From assembly GCA_024349245.1 (NCBI GenBank), contig JALDNG010000004.1:8790001-8854000 (forward strand): DNA of 64,000 bases, given 5' to 3'. Below the pieces are notes generated by a model that was not told the DNA's origin, made no database searches, and saw only the letters and a program-made list of their open reading frames with translations. Made by a program: the position numbers and the translations under genes. Position 1 is the first letter of the stretch. Every line of letters begins with the position of its first letter. Of this stretch, positions 47,801-63,100 are shown one piece after another. Source of the DNA: Neodontobutis hainanensis (lineage: Eukaryota; Chordata; Actinopteri; Gobiiformes; Odontobutidae).

Positions 47801-49619
47801 ATCTGTTGTACTAATGACCATCAGCCTACCAGTCGCTGCTATTTTATTATCAAATGTGTTTAATTATATTCCAAATATATTCTAATAATTCTGTTATTTT
47901 GACCATATGCAGTGTTTGTTTGTTTTTAATTTCCAACATTGAGCACAAATTGTTTTTTGTCCAAGCTAAATGCCATAGTTGTGGCTGTTGACTGCTCTGG
48001 AACAGTGCAGCCTTTATGGCAGTTAAAGTGGGGTGTTTGCTTGGCTGTGCTGAGATCTGTATTTGTGTGCATTTACTTTGTCATAATGATCTAACTTAAC
48101 AGCACATAATACCACAAAAGATGTTTTCAGCTTGCCAACCCCTTTGTGGACTCTTTACTAAAATAAAATGGCATGTATTATTGTAACTACAAACGTTAGT
48201 GCGAGAGAAGTCACAGTTATTTTTATTTCTCCAGCCATCAGCCCTTCTTTGTGCTGTGTAAACACTCTTGGTCAGTTTTTCAAATTGAGTCTTGTAAATG
48301 TGCCTTTTAAATATTGCTTTCTCTTAGAATTTCAATCTTTAAAAAAACCTTGGTTGAATGAAACTGTGACAAAATATTAAACACTGTTTTTATCACTTTC
48401 TGACTGAACATTCACAGCTTCCCCCTGGGATCTTGGAAAGCATCTCTTATATATTGTAATGACATTCATGAAATTTTTCAGGGTCTAATATTTTCTTGGT
48501 TGGAGACTACCCTGACATTGTGGCCCTTGTTTTTGTTATGAACAATGCAATACTTTTGCATGTTCTGGGTCAGCTTCTAGAAGGTTAACTTGGACTTGTG
48601 CAGCACAAGCTAAACCTGCTTTATCAGCTTAGAATAGCTCTGTAATAGTTTTTTACACCAACCTATCCAGTAAATTACAACGTTGCCTTGTGCGTTTTGT
48701 TAGCTAACACTAAAATCTATTAGGGTTTTTTAATTTGTAGCTAGGTTTTCAAAAAGGAGCCTTCTTGTGACTGGTAAGTCATCATGCAAGTTTGAACCCA
48801 TTTGTATTACACACAGATTGTGAATTTAAATTAAATGTCAGTGAAGGCCTGTCTATCACAAGGCTGACAAACTGAACCCCAAACTGTTTGCATTCACTTA
48901 TTGTCTCGGGTGTACATTGCTTTGATGCATACAGCATGTCTGCATTGTGTTCTGTTGCTGTCAGACTGTGCGCAGTGATAAATGAGCCACTTCTTATTGT
49001 TTACTGGCCCAATCTCTTCAGCCAATCACTGCGTTCTCTCAATCCTGTCACTGAGTGGTCGTCAAGGTCAAACTAATTGTGCTTGGTTTTAGAGATTGGC
49101 CTGAGTCTAGTTATTATTCCCTCACTCTTTTGCATTTTCACTCCTCAAACAGATGTGTGAAAGTGACAGAGGAGAGGCTTTTGAGGTTGTCGGGTGCAAT
49201 TCAATCTGGACATTTTATTAAACACATGGTTAGTATTCTCTCAGAAACCTTGAAGTCGAGGCAAAGATCACAGAGATGCAGCGGCTGTGTTCCCTCTCCC
49301 ACAACAGAAAGACTCAACAGTGTAAACATGCTGCTGTAGTTGATAGCAGAGCTATTACACTTGATAATAACATTCGTATCAAAACCAATACAGCGAGCCC
49401 TGATAGTATCAGTCCCTTGCAATCTCAGTTTGAAATTAAACAGGAAAAAATACACAAAGAGAGGGCTGTGTCTGGTCTCATTTTGAAAGCAAAAGATAAA
49501 ATCTGTCTCGTTTCTCATCTGTCGCTTTGCCTCCATGTTTTCAGAACTTTTCTACCGTCCCAGACTAATGTGTTATGTTGTGTTTTCTCCACAGACCTGA
49601 AGATTACAGGATGAAATGA
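44898..49619 (+). CDS. mrpl13: Mitochondrial large-subunit ribosomal protein L13 (uL13m), complete
   Basis: A structural protein of the mitochondrial 39S subunit. Seven exons in agreeing phase: 44898-44924, 45374-45497, 45681-45774, 45877-45937, 46813-46899, 47364-47485, 49595-49619, giving 179 residues (human 178). Matching segments are [109 protein letters not shown] and EYTQEEIDTFPRLW. The last exon adds only PEDYRMK and the stop. The protein is the usual length with no odd residues. It converges on col14a1, as in human. Confidence 0.97.
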
Positions 49620-51183
49620 AGATGTTTTTTCTATTGCGGTCATATTTATATGTGGCATTGTACACAATCAGAAGCCAAACAGGTTTATAACATGTCTAAT
49701 TGACTGATCTGTAAATTTCCACCATGTCTTCTCTGCTCAGATTTGGCTGAGCTCTGCTTTTATGTTAATCGTTCTGGTTGACAGCTCTGGCTGAGTTCAC
49801 TGACTTCGCTCTAAAAATGGACTTTACTAAACCAATAAAAGCCAACACAACCAACATTAACTGCATCTTACTGCTTCTGAGGGAATATGTAAAAAAAAAA
49901 AAAAATGGTTCAACTGCAGCAGACCAGGATATGCCAGGAAGGTTTTTTTACTTTATGGAAAAAAGCTATGATTAAAAACATCAGATTTGGTGGGTTTTCT
50001 GTTGTACAAATATAAAATGATTTACTCTGGCCCATCACATTGTGTGTTATAGATGATCTAGCTTTTGAGTCTCTTTAAAATTCACATTAAACCTTTTAAA
50101 ACACACAATTGGAAAGTCTCAGTCATGGTGCAAAGCAACTCAGTAAAGTGTAAATCTTTTTGAGTGAACTATAAAGATGCTTGTAAAACTTTTAATGAAC
50201 CTGTTTTTATCTTTTATTGTTGTTTCATGAAGTTTTAAGTTTGCCCTTTTAACACTGGTATAGTTAAATTAAGGCTCAAACACATTTTGTAGTCATATTA
50301 CAGATTTATTTGTTAGAAAAGCAAACAACAAAAAATAAATAGGATCATTATGAGCTAACGTGTGTAAAAGTGACACGTACTGTTTAATCAGTCTAATAGT
50401 TAAAATGTGAAATGGACCAGGTCACATTCAATTATTTTAGTGCGTTTTTCATACTGCAGTGCACAAAGGCCAGGGCCAGTCCTTATTGGCTTCACAAAAA
50501 TGTAACAGTATAGTTTGGATAGTTTTCATTCTTACAAGATGTCAGAGGACAACCAGCGAGCTAACACTTCGACAGTGACCTTCTTTTTGCAAAAGAAAAA
50601 TAAACAACAAAGTCAGATATGTGAGACACACAACATATATTTGGCTTTTAAGTCCAACATGAAATAAAAATACTAGAAGAGATTGAAATGTGACAAAAAT
50701 AAAAGTAACCATAATCTATTATAAAATGAAGTGTATTACATTTTTGCAAACTTAACATAAGACTTGATTTATATAAAAAACATTCTGTACAAATGTTGTC
50801 ATCCCGTTCTGTGTCACAATTCAAAGTCTTTATAGTTACATACAAGTAAACTGAGATGGATGGCCAGTTACACAGCCAGATTGGTTCAAGTACATGCAAC
50901 TTTACAAAAAGCAATCCTGAAATCTGAAATCAAGGAAAAATGTGCATACCTTTATATTACCACTGGACAATGCAAACATTTATCAGGCACTTAATCTCCC
51001 CATTTCACTAAATATTGTACAAGAGTCCGAAGGGTTATTTACACAGTTCACCAGGTGAAGCACACAGGTGGGGGTTCACTTTGGATGCGCACAGGACAAA
51101 CTCAGTGTCCGATTAGTTTTTTTGTGTAGATTTAGTGTGTGTTGTGCAGTGCTTGAGCACTTGAGGTGAGTTTTTCTTTTCCT
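49620..51183. other. Convergent 3' UTRs of mrpl13 and col14a1
   Basis: A plus-strand AATAAA at 49834-49839 probably ends mrpl13. Minus-strand AATAAA (TTTATT at 50305-50310) is a candidate end for col14a1, which would give it a UTR of about 0.9 kb. No other gene is seen. Confidence 0.5.
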
Positions 51184-54100
51184 TTAAAGTCCTCCCTCCT
51201 CACTCTCCTCCATTACAACCATGCTACTGCTGCTCTCTTGTTTCACAACATCACGTGAAAACCTCCTGACCACACCTGGAGACCTCAGCTCCACATCCTC
51301 TGAGTGGGTGGGGTTTGAATTGTAGCCACTGGGCATCTGAGAAGGCTGCTGGGGGTAATACTGAGGGGGGTAGCCACGATAATAGGGGTCCTGCTCTTCC
51401 TCCTCCTCTTGTCCCTGGTTGTTGTTGTAGGCCACTGCTGCAGGGTTGTACGGTGGGTTGTGGGGCTGGTACCCACCATGAGGCAGAGGTTGTACTGGTG
51501 TGGTGGGAATATTTGTCAGTTTGATTGTACAGATGTTTTGTTACTACAGCAGCTTAACAAGCTTTGAACATTCACACTTAGTTTGGAGAAGCATAGAGTC
51601 AGTTTATGCAGGGGCACATCATGCACCAGATATAAATTCCCTGCAGTTCACATAGGTTTAAGCTGTCTCCTATCTCACCTATTGAACAGCTGAAATTAGT
51701 GCCCTGGGACTGTGCGTAAGCAGATTTGGGCCCTCTGATAGCATCCAAAGGATTAGGTTAGTTGAGAAGTAGGTTAATGAAGCTGAAGTTTTTTTTATTG
51801 CAAGCTCACATCTGGGTCACAGAAAGACTACCACAGTGTCTTTGATTTACAGATAATAAATGGAGATAACCAGCATCAATATTTAGTTGATTCATTAAGC
51901 TCTGAAAAATGAGATTAGCTCCAAATAGCTCTGAGCCTCAAACACAGTGAAGCTCCAGTGAAGCAGTGTGTCTGTTGTTTGTTGACAGATGGCAATGTGA
52001 GCAGTGGTAATGATTATCACTGAAGCATTGTGGGAAGTGGTTCACACTTGGAGGGAAGTAATCTAATCCTTTTTATGTCGGTTAGACTGAAGACTCAGTT
52101 AAAAATACTGAACCAAACAGTAGCACATGCATAAAGATTGTCATGATCTGTATAAAAACCTGCACAAGAACATTTAACACTGCAACCGGCCTTTTTTTAA
52201 AAATAAATGCAACGTAATACACACATAAAACGTGTCTTAATTAGGTTCATAAAAAATACCAGACCTTTTATGCTTAAGAGGGTTAGGCAGCCAGAATAGT
52301 TTGGAAAAACGTCTCCAGTGAAAAGAGCTGCTGCAGGGATTAGAGTTTAAGCACCAGGGTCAGGAGTAATTACCCACCCATGAAAATATGGACCCTTGAG
52401 GGAATTATTGAGTTTGTGAGAAAGGGGTGGAGGGAGATGAGCACAGGAGGTGTGGAGGAGGAGGAGGAGGGTGGCTGAGTGATACAGTTGTTCTCAGTAA
52501 TCATTCCCATAGTCCTGTTGAGCTAAGTCAGACAGAGACAGGGAGGGGAAGGAAGAATCAAATGTTAATAACCCAATGACACCAAAAAGTTAAACCTCTC
52601 AAAATGCAGCTTCCCCGGCTGTTGTGGGTTGCAGTTTTGGAGGATGTAAAATGAGTCTGCATTTCTCTTTAAGAAGACACACAACAGACACAGAGCTTAA
52701 ACAGCGTAGTATGGTATTCATCAAAGTGTTGTTGAGGCTCAGAATGTGTTGGATCTTTATTTTCTTTCTGCACACGAGAAAGCATAGATAAAAATTCCTG
52801 ACACACAACAGGAGTATCGCCTCTACAACCAGTCTTGTCGATTAGAAACGTGCCTCGTGAGCCAAACATTGAAATGTATTACACACATCTGCAGTGCTAC
52901 TCACCAAACATTAAGAGCACTCTCAAACAGAAGCTCTGAAAGCAGCCACTTTGAAAAGGGACGCCGTGCTACTTGTGTTGTTTTTTTTCTATTGGCAGTT
53001 TCTTTTTAAGTGGTTGGAGAGGCAGTCTCACAGCCAAGTCATAAATTGTGTTTATTTTATGTTTATAGATAATAAATGTGGTTTGATGAATGAAGTAATG
53101 TCTCATTTATCATCTTTTTTTAGTGGATGACATTTCATCGACCTGTCATAAGGTGTGGTGTCTTAGTGATTCATTCTCGTCACTATGAATACTCTTTGTT
53201 TGTGATGATCTCGGCACAAATCTATTCATCAGTGACAGTCGTGACTTCTTAATCCGCCAGTGTGTCTGCCTATGTGTAAACTTCAAATAGGACAGCCATA
53301 AAATCCAGTTTACTTTCAATTCTCGCAGAGCTTTATGAGGACAATAAACGCGTCAGAGGCTGCTGTCACCTTCAAAAATATATTTTTCTTGGTTAAAAGA
53401 CACTGCAGAACTGAGCTGTGTAGTTCTTACTCATTCAACATTTGCCCAGAGCGCAAAGATCACATTTTTTGCAAAAGATCTAACTGCTGATGTGTGTTAT
53501 GGCTGGATAATCTAACTTTTATTTTATTTTGGGAGAATGAAGACATAACACTTTTTCTGCAGCTTCTGGGAAATGTAAAAAAAACATTTTTGCAGAGTTT
53601 CCCAGAAGCTGACAGACTGTTTTTCTGATCGATGTCCTCACACAGACACATTCTTACAGGTAACACATCAAAGCTACCCCACCACAGATTCTGTTTGTGT
53701 CTTTTTCAGTTCTGAACACATTTTGACAAAAGTGTAAAACATGCTCACCTCCAACGTTGTATCCAAGACACGAGCTGGGGTCACAGTAACCTGGGGGCCC
53801 TGCAGTTCCTGGGCTACCTGGATTTCCAGGTCGACCTGATGTCCCTGGGTTACCAGGACGACCAGTGGGGCCTTGGCTGCCTGTCCGTCCTTCACCTGGC
53901 AGGCCTTTTGATGTAGAATATTTTGTGTTAAAAGTGATACATTGATTATTAAATAAATGGACTGACTTGGCACCTGCTTCGAAATGATAAAGGAATATGG
54001 GAAAAGAAGGAAAATAAACTAAAAATGTGTGGTTTAGGGTACATTTTGTCACAGTAGTGCCTGTAGATTTTGGATAAAGGACAGGACAACGACCGTCCTC

Positions 54101-57100
54101 AATGCAGCTGCAGAAATAACATAGTTTTTAGCTCAAATTTACCAAGAGAGGTTTTGTTTTCAGGAGGAAAGTCTCCTTCTGGACATACTTCAGCACACAG
54201 CAGAAATATGAAATCAATATTTTGGAAGGAGTTTTATTTGCCCAAAAATTACCCTCCCCCAAATATTCCTGAAGAGAACCGGAGGTGAAGCCAGTGCCAC
54301 AGCCCTTTTTCTCAGAAAACATCTTTTTCAAATATTGAACTCTGGGAATTCTTTTATCACTTCGAGCAGATCGAGCAGAGGTTTCCGGGGAGTCTTGTCA
54401 GCTTGTTGTGTAAGTATTGATTGCACAACCGTACACAGAAAAAACAAGCATATTTTCATAACATAACCCTTATCTTGGCTGCACACAGGAAAATCAATAA
54501 AGAGAATTATATTCATGGTCCAAAACATTGACTGATTTTGTTTTGACAGAGACTCTACTCAAAATATAGCCCTAGTGCTTTTTAATTCAGTTGTTCAAAT
54601 CAAATTTAAATGTTTTGGGCTTTGACAACTTGATGACTAGAATAGTTTTAGTTCAATTGTGCAGTATATGTTTTAAATCATCTACAGCATTTAAAATATA
54701 ATTTAAGTTAATACAATTTTTGTGTGGTTTGAGTATCATATTTGTAGCTTTACAGTCTGTTACCTGGAGGTCCGGGTGGTCCTCGAGGTCCCTGGTTGCC
54801 CACACCAGGATTTCCCCGCTCTCCTTTCTCTCCAGATGGACCTACGAGACCATAACACTTTGACCAAACTTTACATGTCAGTGTGAACACACAGCTCTGT
54901 CTATTGTTTAGAGACAAAAAACACAAAAGAAATGTTCTGGATATATTAACATTGTAATAAATACGGAGTGATGTAGTGGCCTAAATGACCTCATGCAATA
55001 TTTTAATGTGCTAATATTAGTAACCACAAACTAGTAATCCCATTGACCGCATTTTATGGATGAGTCATTGACTCAGTAAAATAAAATGAAATAATCACAA
55101 GGAGCTCAAGAAGCAAATATTTAAGACCCATTTTTATACTTTTAATATAATTTTCAATTTATCTGTGATGTACAGTCTAAACATTTTCAGCCTAAGTATA
55201 GTCTACGTTCATAATTACAGTTAAATAAGTTAAATAAGCAATACCACCAATACATCCTCTCTTAAATTCAAGACACTGGTTTGAGCTCAGCTATAAAAGA
55301 TTTAATAAAATATTCAATAATTGTATGTATTGGGTGCGTAGACCAATTTCTGTAGATTACAAATGTCACAGAAGAGAACTAACGCTCTGGACTTTGTGGC
55401 GGAGAAAACATCGCCGGACTTTTCCTGCCAGTGCTCGTGCTGCTCTCTTTTTCACTTTGTGTCATTTAAAGTGCTCCACTTTAGTGTGGGTTGCATGTTT
55501 TAGTGATGAGGCCTCATAAAGCTGTTTCTGCTCTGACGGCTGGTGGAGGAATGACCTCATGGATATTGAGCTTACTGTCTTCTGGCCTGGACTCAACCTC
55601 AGGGGAGCTCAAACCCTAAGTGAGTTTGTCTGAAGAGTCACAGAGCAGGCCAGAGTAAAACAACAAGAGGCAAACAAGCAAGCAGCATGAAGCTCCAGCT
55701 GGACAGACACACGGTTGTTTTTTTTTTACTTTTTGAAAAAAAGAACAGTCTGCTCTATAGAGAAATCTCACACTAAAAACACTACTGATGCTTTTTATTC
55801 TAAATAATACTACAGATTGTATATTGTATCTTTCATATTTATTGTCTTACCTCTCTCCCCTGGTCGGCCATTCTGGCCATTGGTGCCAGGGAAACCTGGC
55901 CTGCCAGGTGGCCCTTGCTCGCCTGCTGGGCCAGGGAGGCCTCTCCTACCCGGCTCTCCGGGTGGTCCAGGCACTGTTCGCACAGACACTGCTGACTGGA
56001 CAGGGATCTGGTTCAGGATGGAGTTATAACGGGATAAATGGCCTGCAAAAGATTAATAGACTTATGTAAACAATGGCAGGACAAAGAAGCAGTAGTAAAT
56101 ATAGTGTAAAGGTCACAGGCATGCTGATATTACTAATACTTACTTTGGATGAGTTGTTCACACACTTGTCTTGCAATGGCACGTATAGCTGCTTGAGACT
56201 GCACATCACCCTGAAAACAAAACAAAGTGCTTTGAGAAAATGACACACACAGACTAATGTCATCCTCCATTTAAAACCGCTGGAAAAAACAACGCAGGAA
56301 AGACCGGTGGTTGATAAATTGTTGCATAGGGCCATACTCCACCTTTTCTTTTACCAGCCTGAACATTTACACTGACAGAAACAGACAGCAATCCCGTAAA
56401 AGCACACAGTAGAGCTGACAACAGAAATATTGTAAAACCTAAAAGTTTAGTGTAGGATGTACCATTTCTTTGTCACATTTTGTATTTTTTGTATGTTTTA
56501 TTGTACAGAAAACACCAAACAAAATCCAACAAGCTACACTGGCAGTGTGTACTGTAAAAAGAATGTCTGCTATATTTTGTCAGGTCTTTTCAGGTGAGCC
56601 TTGAACTATACATGTAGACAGTATTAAAAAAAAGTATGTTCTATTCAAGGGTATGTCTCTTAAGCTTTATGCAGTGATGGCTGTGTCACCAAACAGTCTG
56701 CTGTGAATGTAAACCATGAACACTGATCTGATCTGCTGGGAAAAAGATATTGGAGTAAAAATGGAACTAATGTAAAGGTTTGTGAAAAGCAGTGAATGGT
56801 GATTCAGTCTCTATGAAACAGAGTTGTAAAGCTTGTACAGCTGTACTTCAGCTTCAAAATAATATTTCCAGTGAAAAATGGAGCAGTAAACAGAGGTGAG
56901 TGGAATGACTTACGCGTTCTCCCTTATCACCTTTGGTACCAGCAGGACCCTTGGACATAAAAGAACAAGAGGAGGAGGATATAATAAACATTCACATACA
57001 AACAGACAAAACCTCTCATTTCTGCATTTAATATCCCCTGTCCATTGATCATCACCTCTTAGCCTTGTATCGCATATTCAAGTCTCGATGTACTTCTCAT

Positions 57101-60100
57101 ATTCAATCTTTTCTAACCCACAGTGGCTGCAAGTAATGCATTTAGACTGACAATATACGTCCATGCTTTTGGTTTTAGAAAACACATCACCTATGTCGCG
57201 ATAATAAACCTACAAAATGAAATTTGTGTGCCTTCATAATCCACTGGAGGCCTTGGCACTGACACTGCTGGCACTGTAAAGCACACAGATGCGTATCAGT
57301 GCAAAGCCTGCTCAAAACCCACCAAGCACATAAAGCCAGTGAATGCATATAAGAGTTTAACGCACTGAGGCCAATAAAAGACAAATATTTCCAAGTCACA
57401 AAGGCAGGTGCTGATTTGAAAAATATCAGTTTGATGCTCTTACAGCTTTTGAATGAAGGCTTGTTTATCTTGGGTGAATATGTCCTTGGCTATTCACTGG
57501 AAGTCAGTGTGTATAAGCAATATGTTTGTGTGTGGAGTAGACAGAGACTGTTGTGTTTCTAAATCTGGCATATCATGAATTTTACACTGGAGATGATATT
57601 GTGCCTGTGCCAGTATTAGTAGTTGATGTGCAGTCTCTGTCTCCACAGTAAACGTTGTCTTCCTGGACCTCTTCTGTGTGTCTGGGTTTCATCAAATCTT
57701 CCTGGGCACATTAATGTTTATTTCTTATCATGTTGACATGGGAAAATCCTATAAAACTACAGTAAAAGCACATGGTGAGAATAGAAGATAATTAAGGCCA
57801 GAGCATATCTCATAACATTCTGCTCGGAACATTCCTTTACTATAATATTACTGACAAAAGGAATCCAATTAATGAGGACTGCCTCCTTGTATTTATCTGC
57901 AACTGTGTCAAATGAGCTTTTTGACTTTACATTAGATTGAGATAGCGGCTATATTTAATTGCATAAAATCCAATTTTAAGAAAATCATATGTTGCTAGGA
58001 ACACAATTTGGATATGATTTCACTGCAATTACTTTTAGAAGAGACCACTTCCTGCTTGTATTTGTTACATTTGCTCAGACTAAAATGGAACATCTGTGTC
58101 TGTCTAAGGCTCTCTAAAGTGATTTATAACTCTCCATCTTTGAGCCAAACTTTGCTGCTGGCCGGCAGAACTCACCCGAGAATAGATTAACTGTCCCTGA
58201 CATCAAAGTGTAATCTGTTTTTTATCCGCTTTAAAGCCTTGATAGAGTATGGTCTTTTGCACACCTTTCTTGTTAATTCAAAAAAATGACTTTAACCTTT
58301 ATAAACAAACTACACTTTATTTTACAATGAATGTAGTGGCAGTAGGTCAGCTTTATTTGTCCAGCACCAGATGCACAACTGCACATGCTGCTGTGTGTCA
58401 CTGTCAATGCCAATTTTTTGAAGGAATAAAACATTTCCCAACATGAGCACTGTGTTAGTTATGCTCTTCCTGAAAGGTCTGATATTGTGGAAACCTATAA
58501 TTGTAGAGGGTCAAGAGGGAAAGACAGAAGGAGAAGATATGAAAAAAAGGAGCACAATGACTGTTTGGAGAGGTTATGTCTTCTTTGTTTCACTTTAGAA
58601 ATAATTTAAGACCACAATGAACATTTACAAACCAATTAATAGTATTTTTAAAAACATGACCATTATAAAAACTTACAGGAAGTCCTTGTTCTCCAGGTGA
58701 CCCTGTAGATCCACCTGGGCCGGTAGCTCCAGGTGCACCTGGGGAACCCTAAGAAGAAAATATAAAAAACATAAAAGTAGCATAAATATTTTTTGTCTGC
58801 CTTTATCCAGCTCTAAAAAACACAGATAAAAAAAAAAAAAAACAGGTCCACTTACGATAGGTCCCGAAGGTCCCTGTCGCCCCTGTGGTCCAACATTACC
58901 AGAGAGACCCTGAAAGACAATATGCACAGGTTTACCCTTTATTTCATAATATTATTTTATAATATAACATTCCACAACCAAAAAAATTGAAAAACAGATT
59001 TATACAGTATAAGGTTATATATGAAGAATTCATTTGGAAAACAATTAACTGAGACTTGTAATTTATTCTTTGGAAAACGCTGTTTTCTAAACTCAAATAC
59101 ATTTTAAATGTCCTACTTGGTCAAAGCAACTAAACTTTGGTTTGACCAATATCACCTATAGCAAAAAAAACTCAATTAAAAATATATACAAAGTTATCTG
59201 CTTTTGCAAATGCACTCTTTGTATATTTAGAGTTTGTTGCAAAAGAGAACATTGACATTGTCTCATGTTTACATTAAATTGATTTTCCCTTTTTAAAAGC
59301 AGCTCCTCTGTGGTGAAGAGGTTAGTGTACCCGGTTTGGAGGAAGTCTAGCCACAATCCCAGTCTGTGCTGGTCCCAAGCCCGGGTAAATAAAGAGGGTG
59401 GCGTTAGGCTTACAGCATAAAAAATCATTGCCAAGCTACTTATGCTAACTACTGCTGTGTAAGCTGAAAGACACTTACTAAGGTTGATATAATTCAGATT
59501 GTTACGTATGTTCAATAAAATGAATTCCAATGTGCAGGTTCTGTCAGTATAAATGCTCATAAACAGAAATAATTATTAATGTGCAGGGTAAGTTTTATTT
59601 TTAAAGATCTTGTATTTTGATCTGGCTTAGCTCAATTCAACCTTAGCCATTATGAGTGTTATGAATACTGTTTGTTGTTTAAACAGTTTATGTGCACAGA
59701 CATAACCAGCCCAATTCTGGTCTCTATGGACCTGACTTTATTTTGTAAGAGACACAAATTAAACTGCTTCTAAAGGCAACAGGATAAACTCATTTAATTA
59801 TAAATAAACGGTCATGACTGACACCATTTATACCAAGAGAAAGACCTGTGAAGAGAAGGGATCCCAGACTGCACTCTGCAAAGTAAGTAGGTATGGCTGG
59901 CCAGGCTGGATCAGACCGGTTAGCTGTAATTAACTGATAGCTCAGAATGCAGCACAAGGACTGTGAACAAATATTCAGTGCTGCTTTATGGCCATAATTG
60001 CAGTTTAGTTGGCTGCATCACACTGAATAGCTGTTAAATTAACACTGATAGCAGGGATTGCTGTTGCGTTGATAACTTCTAGTAAATTGATTTTCATCAC

Positions 60101-63100
60101 TATTCATTACACCCTCTTCCTGACTGCTTTCAATGCATGTGCTGAAAAAGGCATTTGCAAATGATAGAACCTGGATTGTATTTAATTCTCGAGCAATAAA
60201 CAAAAAAGTCAGATAGTAGTAGTAGTATTTTAATATTTTAACAAAACCACACCACAATTAAATCTGAAGCCATGTATGACATATTCTGAAAACTAGCAAA
60301 TGAGTCTGGACACCTGTTATCCAGCACTTGCACTGCAGATGGATTATGTGTGCAGTATTTCACCTCATCAATAGCCAAGCCAGGACAAAACTCTTGTGGC
60401 TCATAATGTTACTCCTCTTTCTGCGTGCTGATACATTAGGCTCTGGCTGTATCTCTGATTTGGTATTTAGAGCACAGTTGGGCTTTGTAAAAACCTATTC
60501 TCTGACAGATTCTACTTTAACAAGCTGCTACAACAGAGTCTGCATGAATTAAGTAGACGTTTCTTATGTTTCAATGTGGTAAAGCTTAAAAAACAGGTTT
60601 GGATAGGCAACTCTAGCAGATAAAAATTATGCAAAATATTTGAGTAACAAGGCTTTTGCTAACTTAACACTTCAGCAACAGCCAATATTGTGTTTTTGTA
60701 TTTTTAATAGGCAATTGCATTAATGAAAATGAACACCATCATAATGTGTACATGTCATTATTTGAATGATCCTACCCTTGGGCCTGGGGGGCCATCTCTA
60801 CCAGGTGCTCCTGGGCCTCCAGGGACACCCTAGAAACACACAAGTTCATGTTACACAACTTTTAATAATGGGGACACCGCACATTAGATACAGTAGGTCG
60901 AGAAAAACAATATAAAAATAAAAATATTATTTTCAACAATGCTTAGACACCAATGCCCATAAACGTGATATGCATAAGATGATTTGAATCCTTCAGAAAC
61001 AAGACAGTTCTCCTTTGCCTCTATTCACCTCTCATGCACTCAGCTGATTCAAAAATACAGTCATGATTTGAGTGTTGTGGTAATGTCCACACTTGAAAAC
61101 TATTGAAGAGCTCATAACACAAGACAGTGAAAGCTGTTAAAGGTTCACAAATTATGGAACAGGGTTGTAGTTGACAAGCTGTGTGTGATTAATGAGGTTG
61201 TTCAGGTCTTGCCTGAGGTACTTCCACAGAAAGATCTGAGTTGACTCAATTGTACCAGGCGGCTCCCTGACCACACACTGACATTCATCACAATACACAC
61301 ACACAGAGTAAACACAATTCTGTATGGAATAAACAAAGCTGTGCTCCTTGAACCGCCACCTTATCATGGTGGAGGGGTTTGAGTACCCAAATGATCCCAG
61401 GAGCTATGCAGGGTCTCTCAAGGTAAGCAGGTCCAAGGTGACGGGTCAGACAAAGAGCAGTTTAGAAGACCTTAAATTTAAATCAAGGACCGTGATGTCG
61501 CCTGGTATGGCACAGCCAGGGCGCCACCCTAGAATCAGGCCCGGGGTTGGGACTCGCATGCGAGTGCCTGGTGGCCGGACCTTGACAGATGGCGGGCTGG
61601 TGTGGCTTTTAGCTTTCCAGCTTCGCTGCCATTTGTGAGAGAGTCGCTTCTCTGCATCTTCAAGTCAGGGACAGGTCTCTCACTGTTGTGTGTGCCTCAA
61701 GGCTTCTGAACTGTTACTGGACTTCTAAGCTAGTTGCCCTAAATATTATGTTGCATTTGGGGACAATTCCAACCAGGAATAAAGGAATAAGGTTGACGTG
61801 AAACAAACACACAGAATACAGTATTTTGCTATACATACACAAATGAAATGAGATCTGTCGGAGCCCTGATTGCAAAGGTACATCGCATTGTATTTAAAGC
61901 AATAAAGACTTAGATAGATAAAACAGAGAGGGAGAAAGCAGGAAGACCAAGAGAAGTAATTGTTGTTTTAGAGCAGTGATATTCTCTGTGGTCTCCCATA
62001 TATTACAACAGGACCCTGGAAGCTACAATATTCCCCCCACTGAGGTTCCCATTGAAAACACACACACAGACAGCCATTCATATTCCTCTCTGACAAAACA
62101 CATTATTACCCAGTAACATAAAGCAGCACAGGGCAGCACTGCCAGGTTTTATTAATAGGGCTGTGCAGCTAGACAGTGCCAAATAGTACTGCATCAGTAG
62201 TGTTGCACTTTTCTGAGCATTCCTTTATTTCCTTTTTGTGAGATACTGAATGTTACCTTTTCATCTTCTTAGAAAGTCTTAACTAATTTAAAGTAGAAAT
62301 CAAGTAAAGTCTATTATTGAGGAGGTATTTGTGGTTCAATTGCACAAAACAGAGAAAGAACCATGGAAAGATAAAAATGCGACAGAAACCTCTTTGCCAA
62401 CAATCTTAATGTGGGTATTGGCTGACTAATGCTCTACGTTTAGAGTTAGTAAACACTGTTTTCTAAATCGACAACTGCCAAAGTAAATATTTTAATTACT
62501 GTATATTATAATTTGTGTGTGGACAGTACTCCATGACCAAATGTATCAAAGCAAATCTGAAACTAAGACCGATATTTCCTGGTTTACTGTTTTTGATTTG
62601 ATCTGGCCAAAAATACAATACACCCTAGATAGGGTACGCAGATATAAACAAGATCATAAATATAATATATATTTATAATAAACCGCAGGGGAGCTTCCAA
62701 AGATAAATATTCCAAGCATAAAGATTATTAAAGACAGACCTTCACTATCTCTGCAGCAGACAGAGGGGCAGATAACTGCGGCGCAATCTGCTGGGACTCA
62801 CATCCGTGCAACTGTGATGATCCAAAAGAGCATTTTATAAGAAGTGAATTTTTCTGCAATTTAGTGAAGAGACTGAAACAGAACTTTTCAAAGATGTATG
62901 AACTGTAAGCTTGATTATTATTATTATTATTTATAATTATGTTTAAATGCAGTTATAATGAGATAAGCCAAGATTGTACAAACAGATTTAGCAACTAACA
63001 AGGTGTTACATATATTATTCACAGAAAACAAAAATGTAATGAGAAATGAAAGACAAAAGCTCTCTGGGACAGAATCACATTTGCAGATGATGTGCTTGCT

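Noticed and set aside
49860..49915. A-rich run after mrpl13, possible processed retrocopy tail
   Set aside because: No coding homology precedes it apart from mrpl13 itself, and no target duplication is visible; it is a simple A tract in a 3' UTR flank.
54841..55851. Suspected missing collagen exon because of an apparent phase clash
   Set aside because: Rereading the 55851 donor as GGGGAGAGAG/GTAAGA gives phase 1 and joins correctly to the 54841 exon, so no exon is missing.
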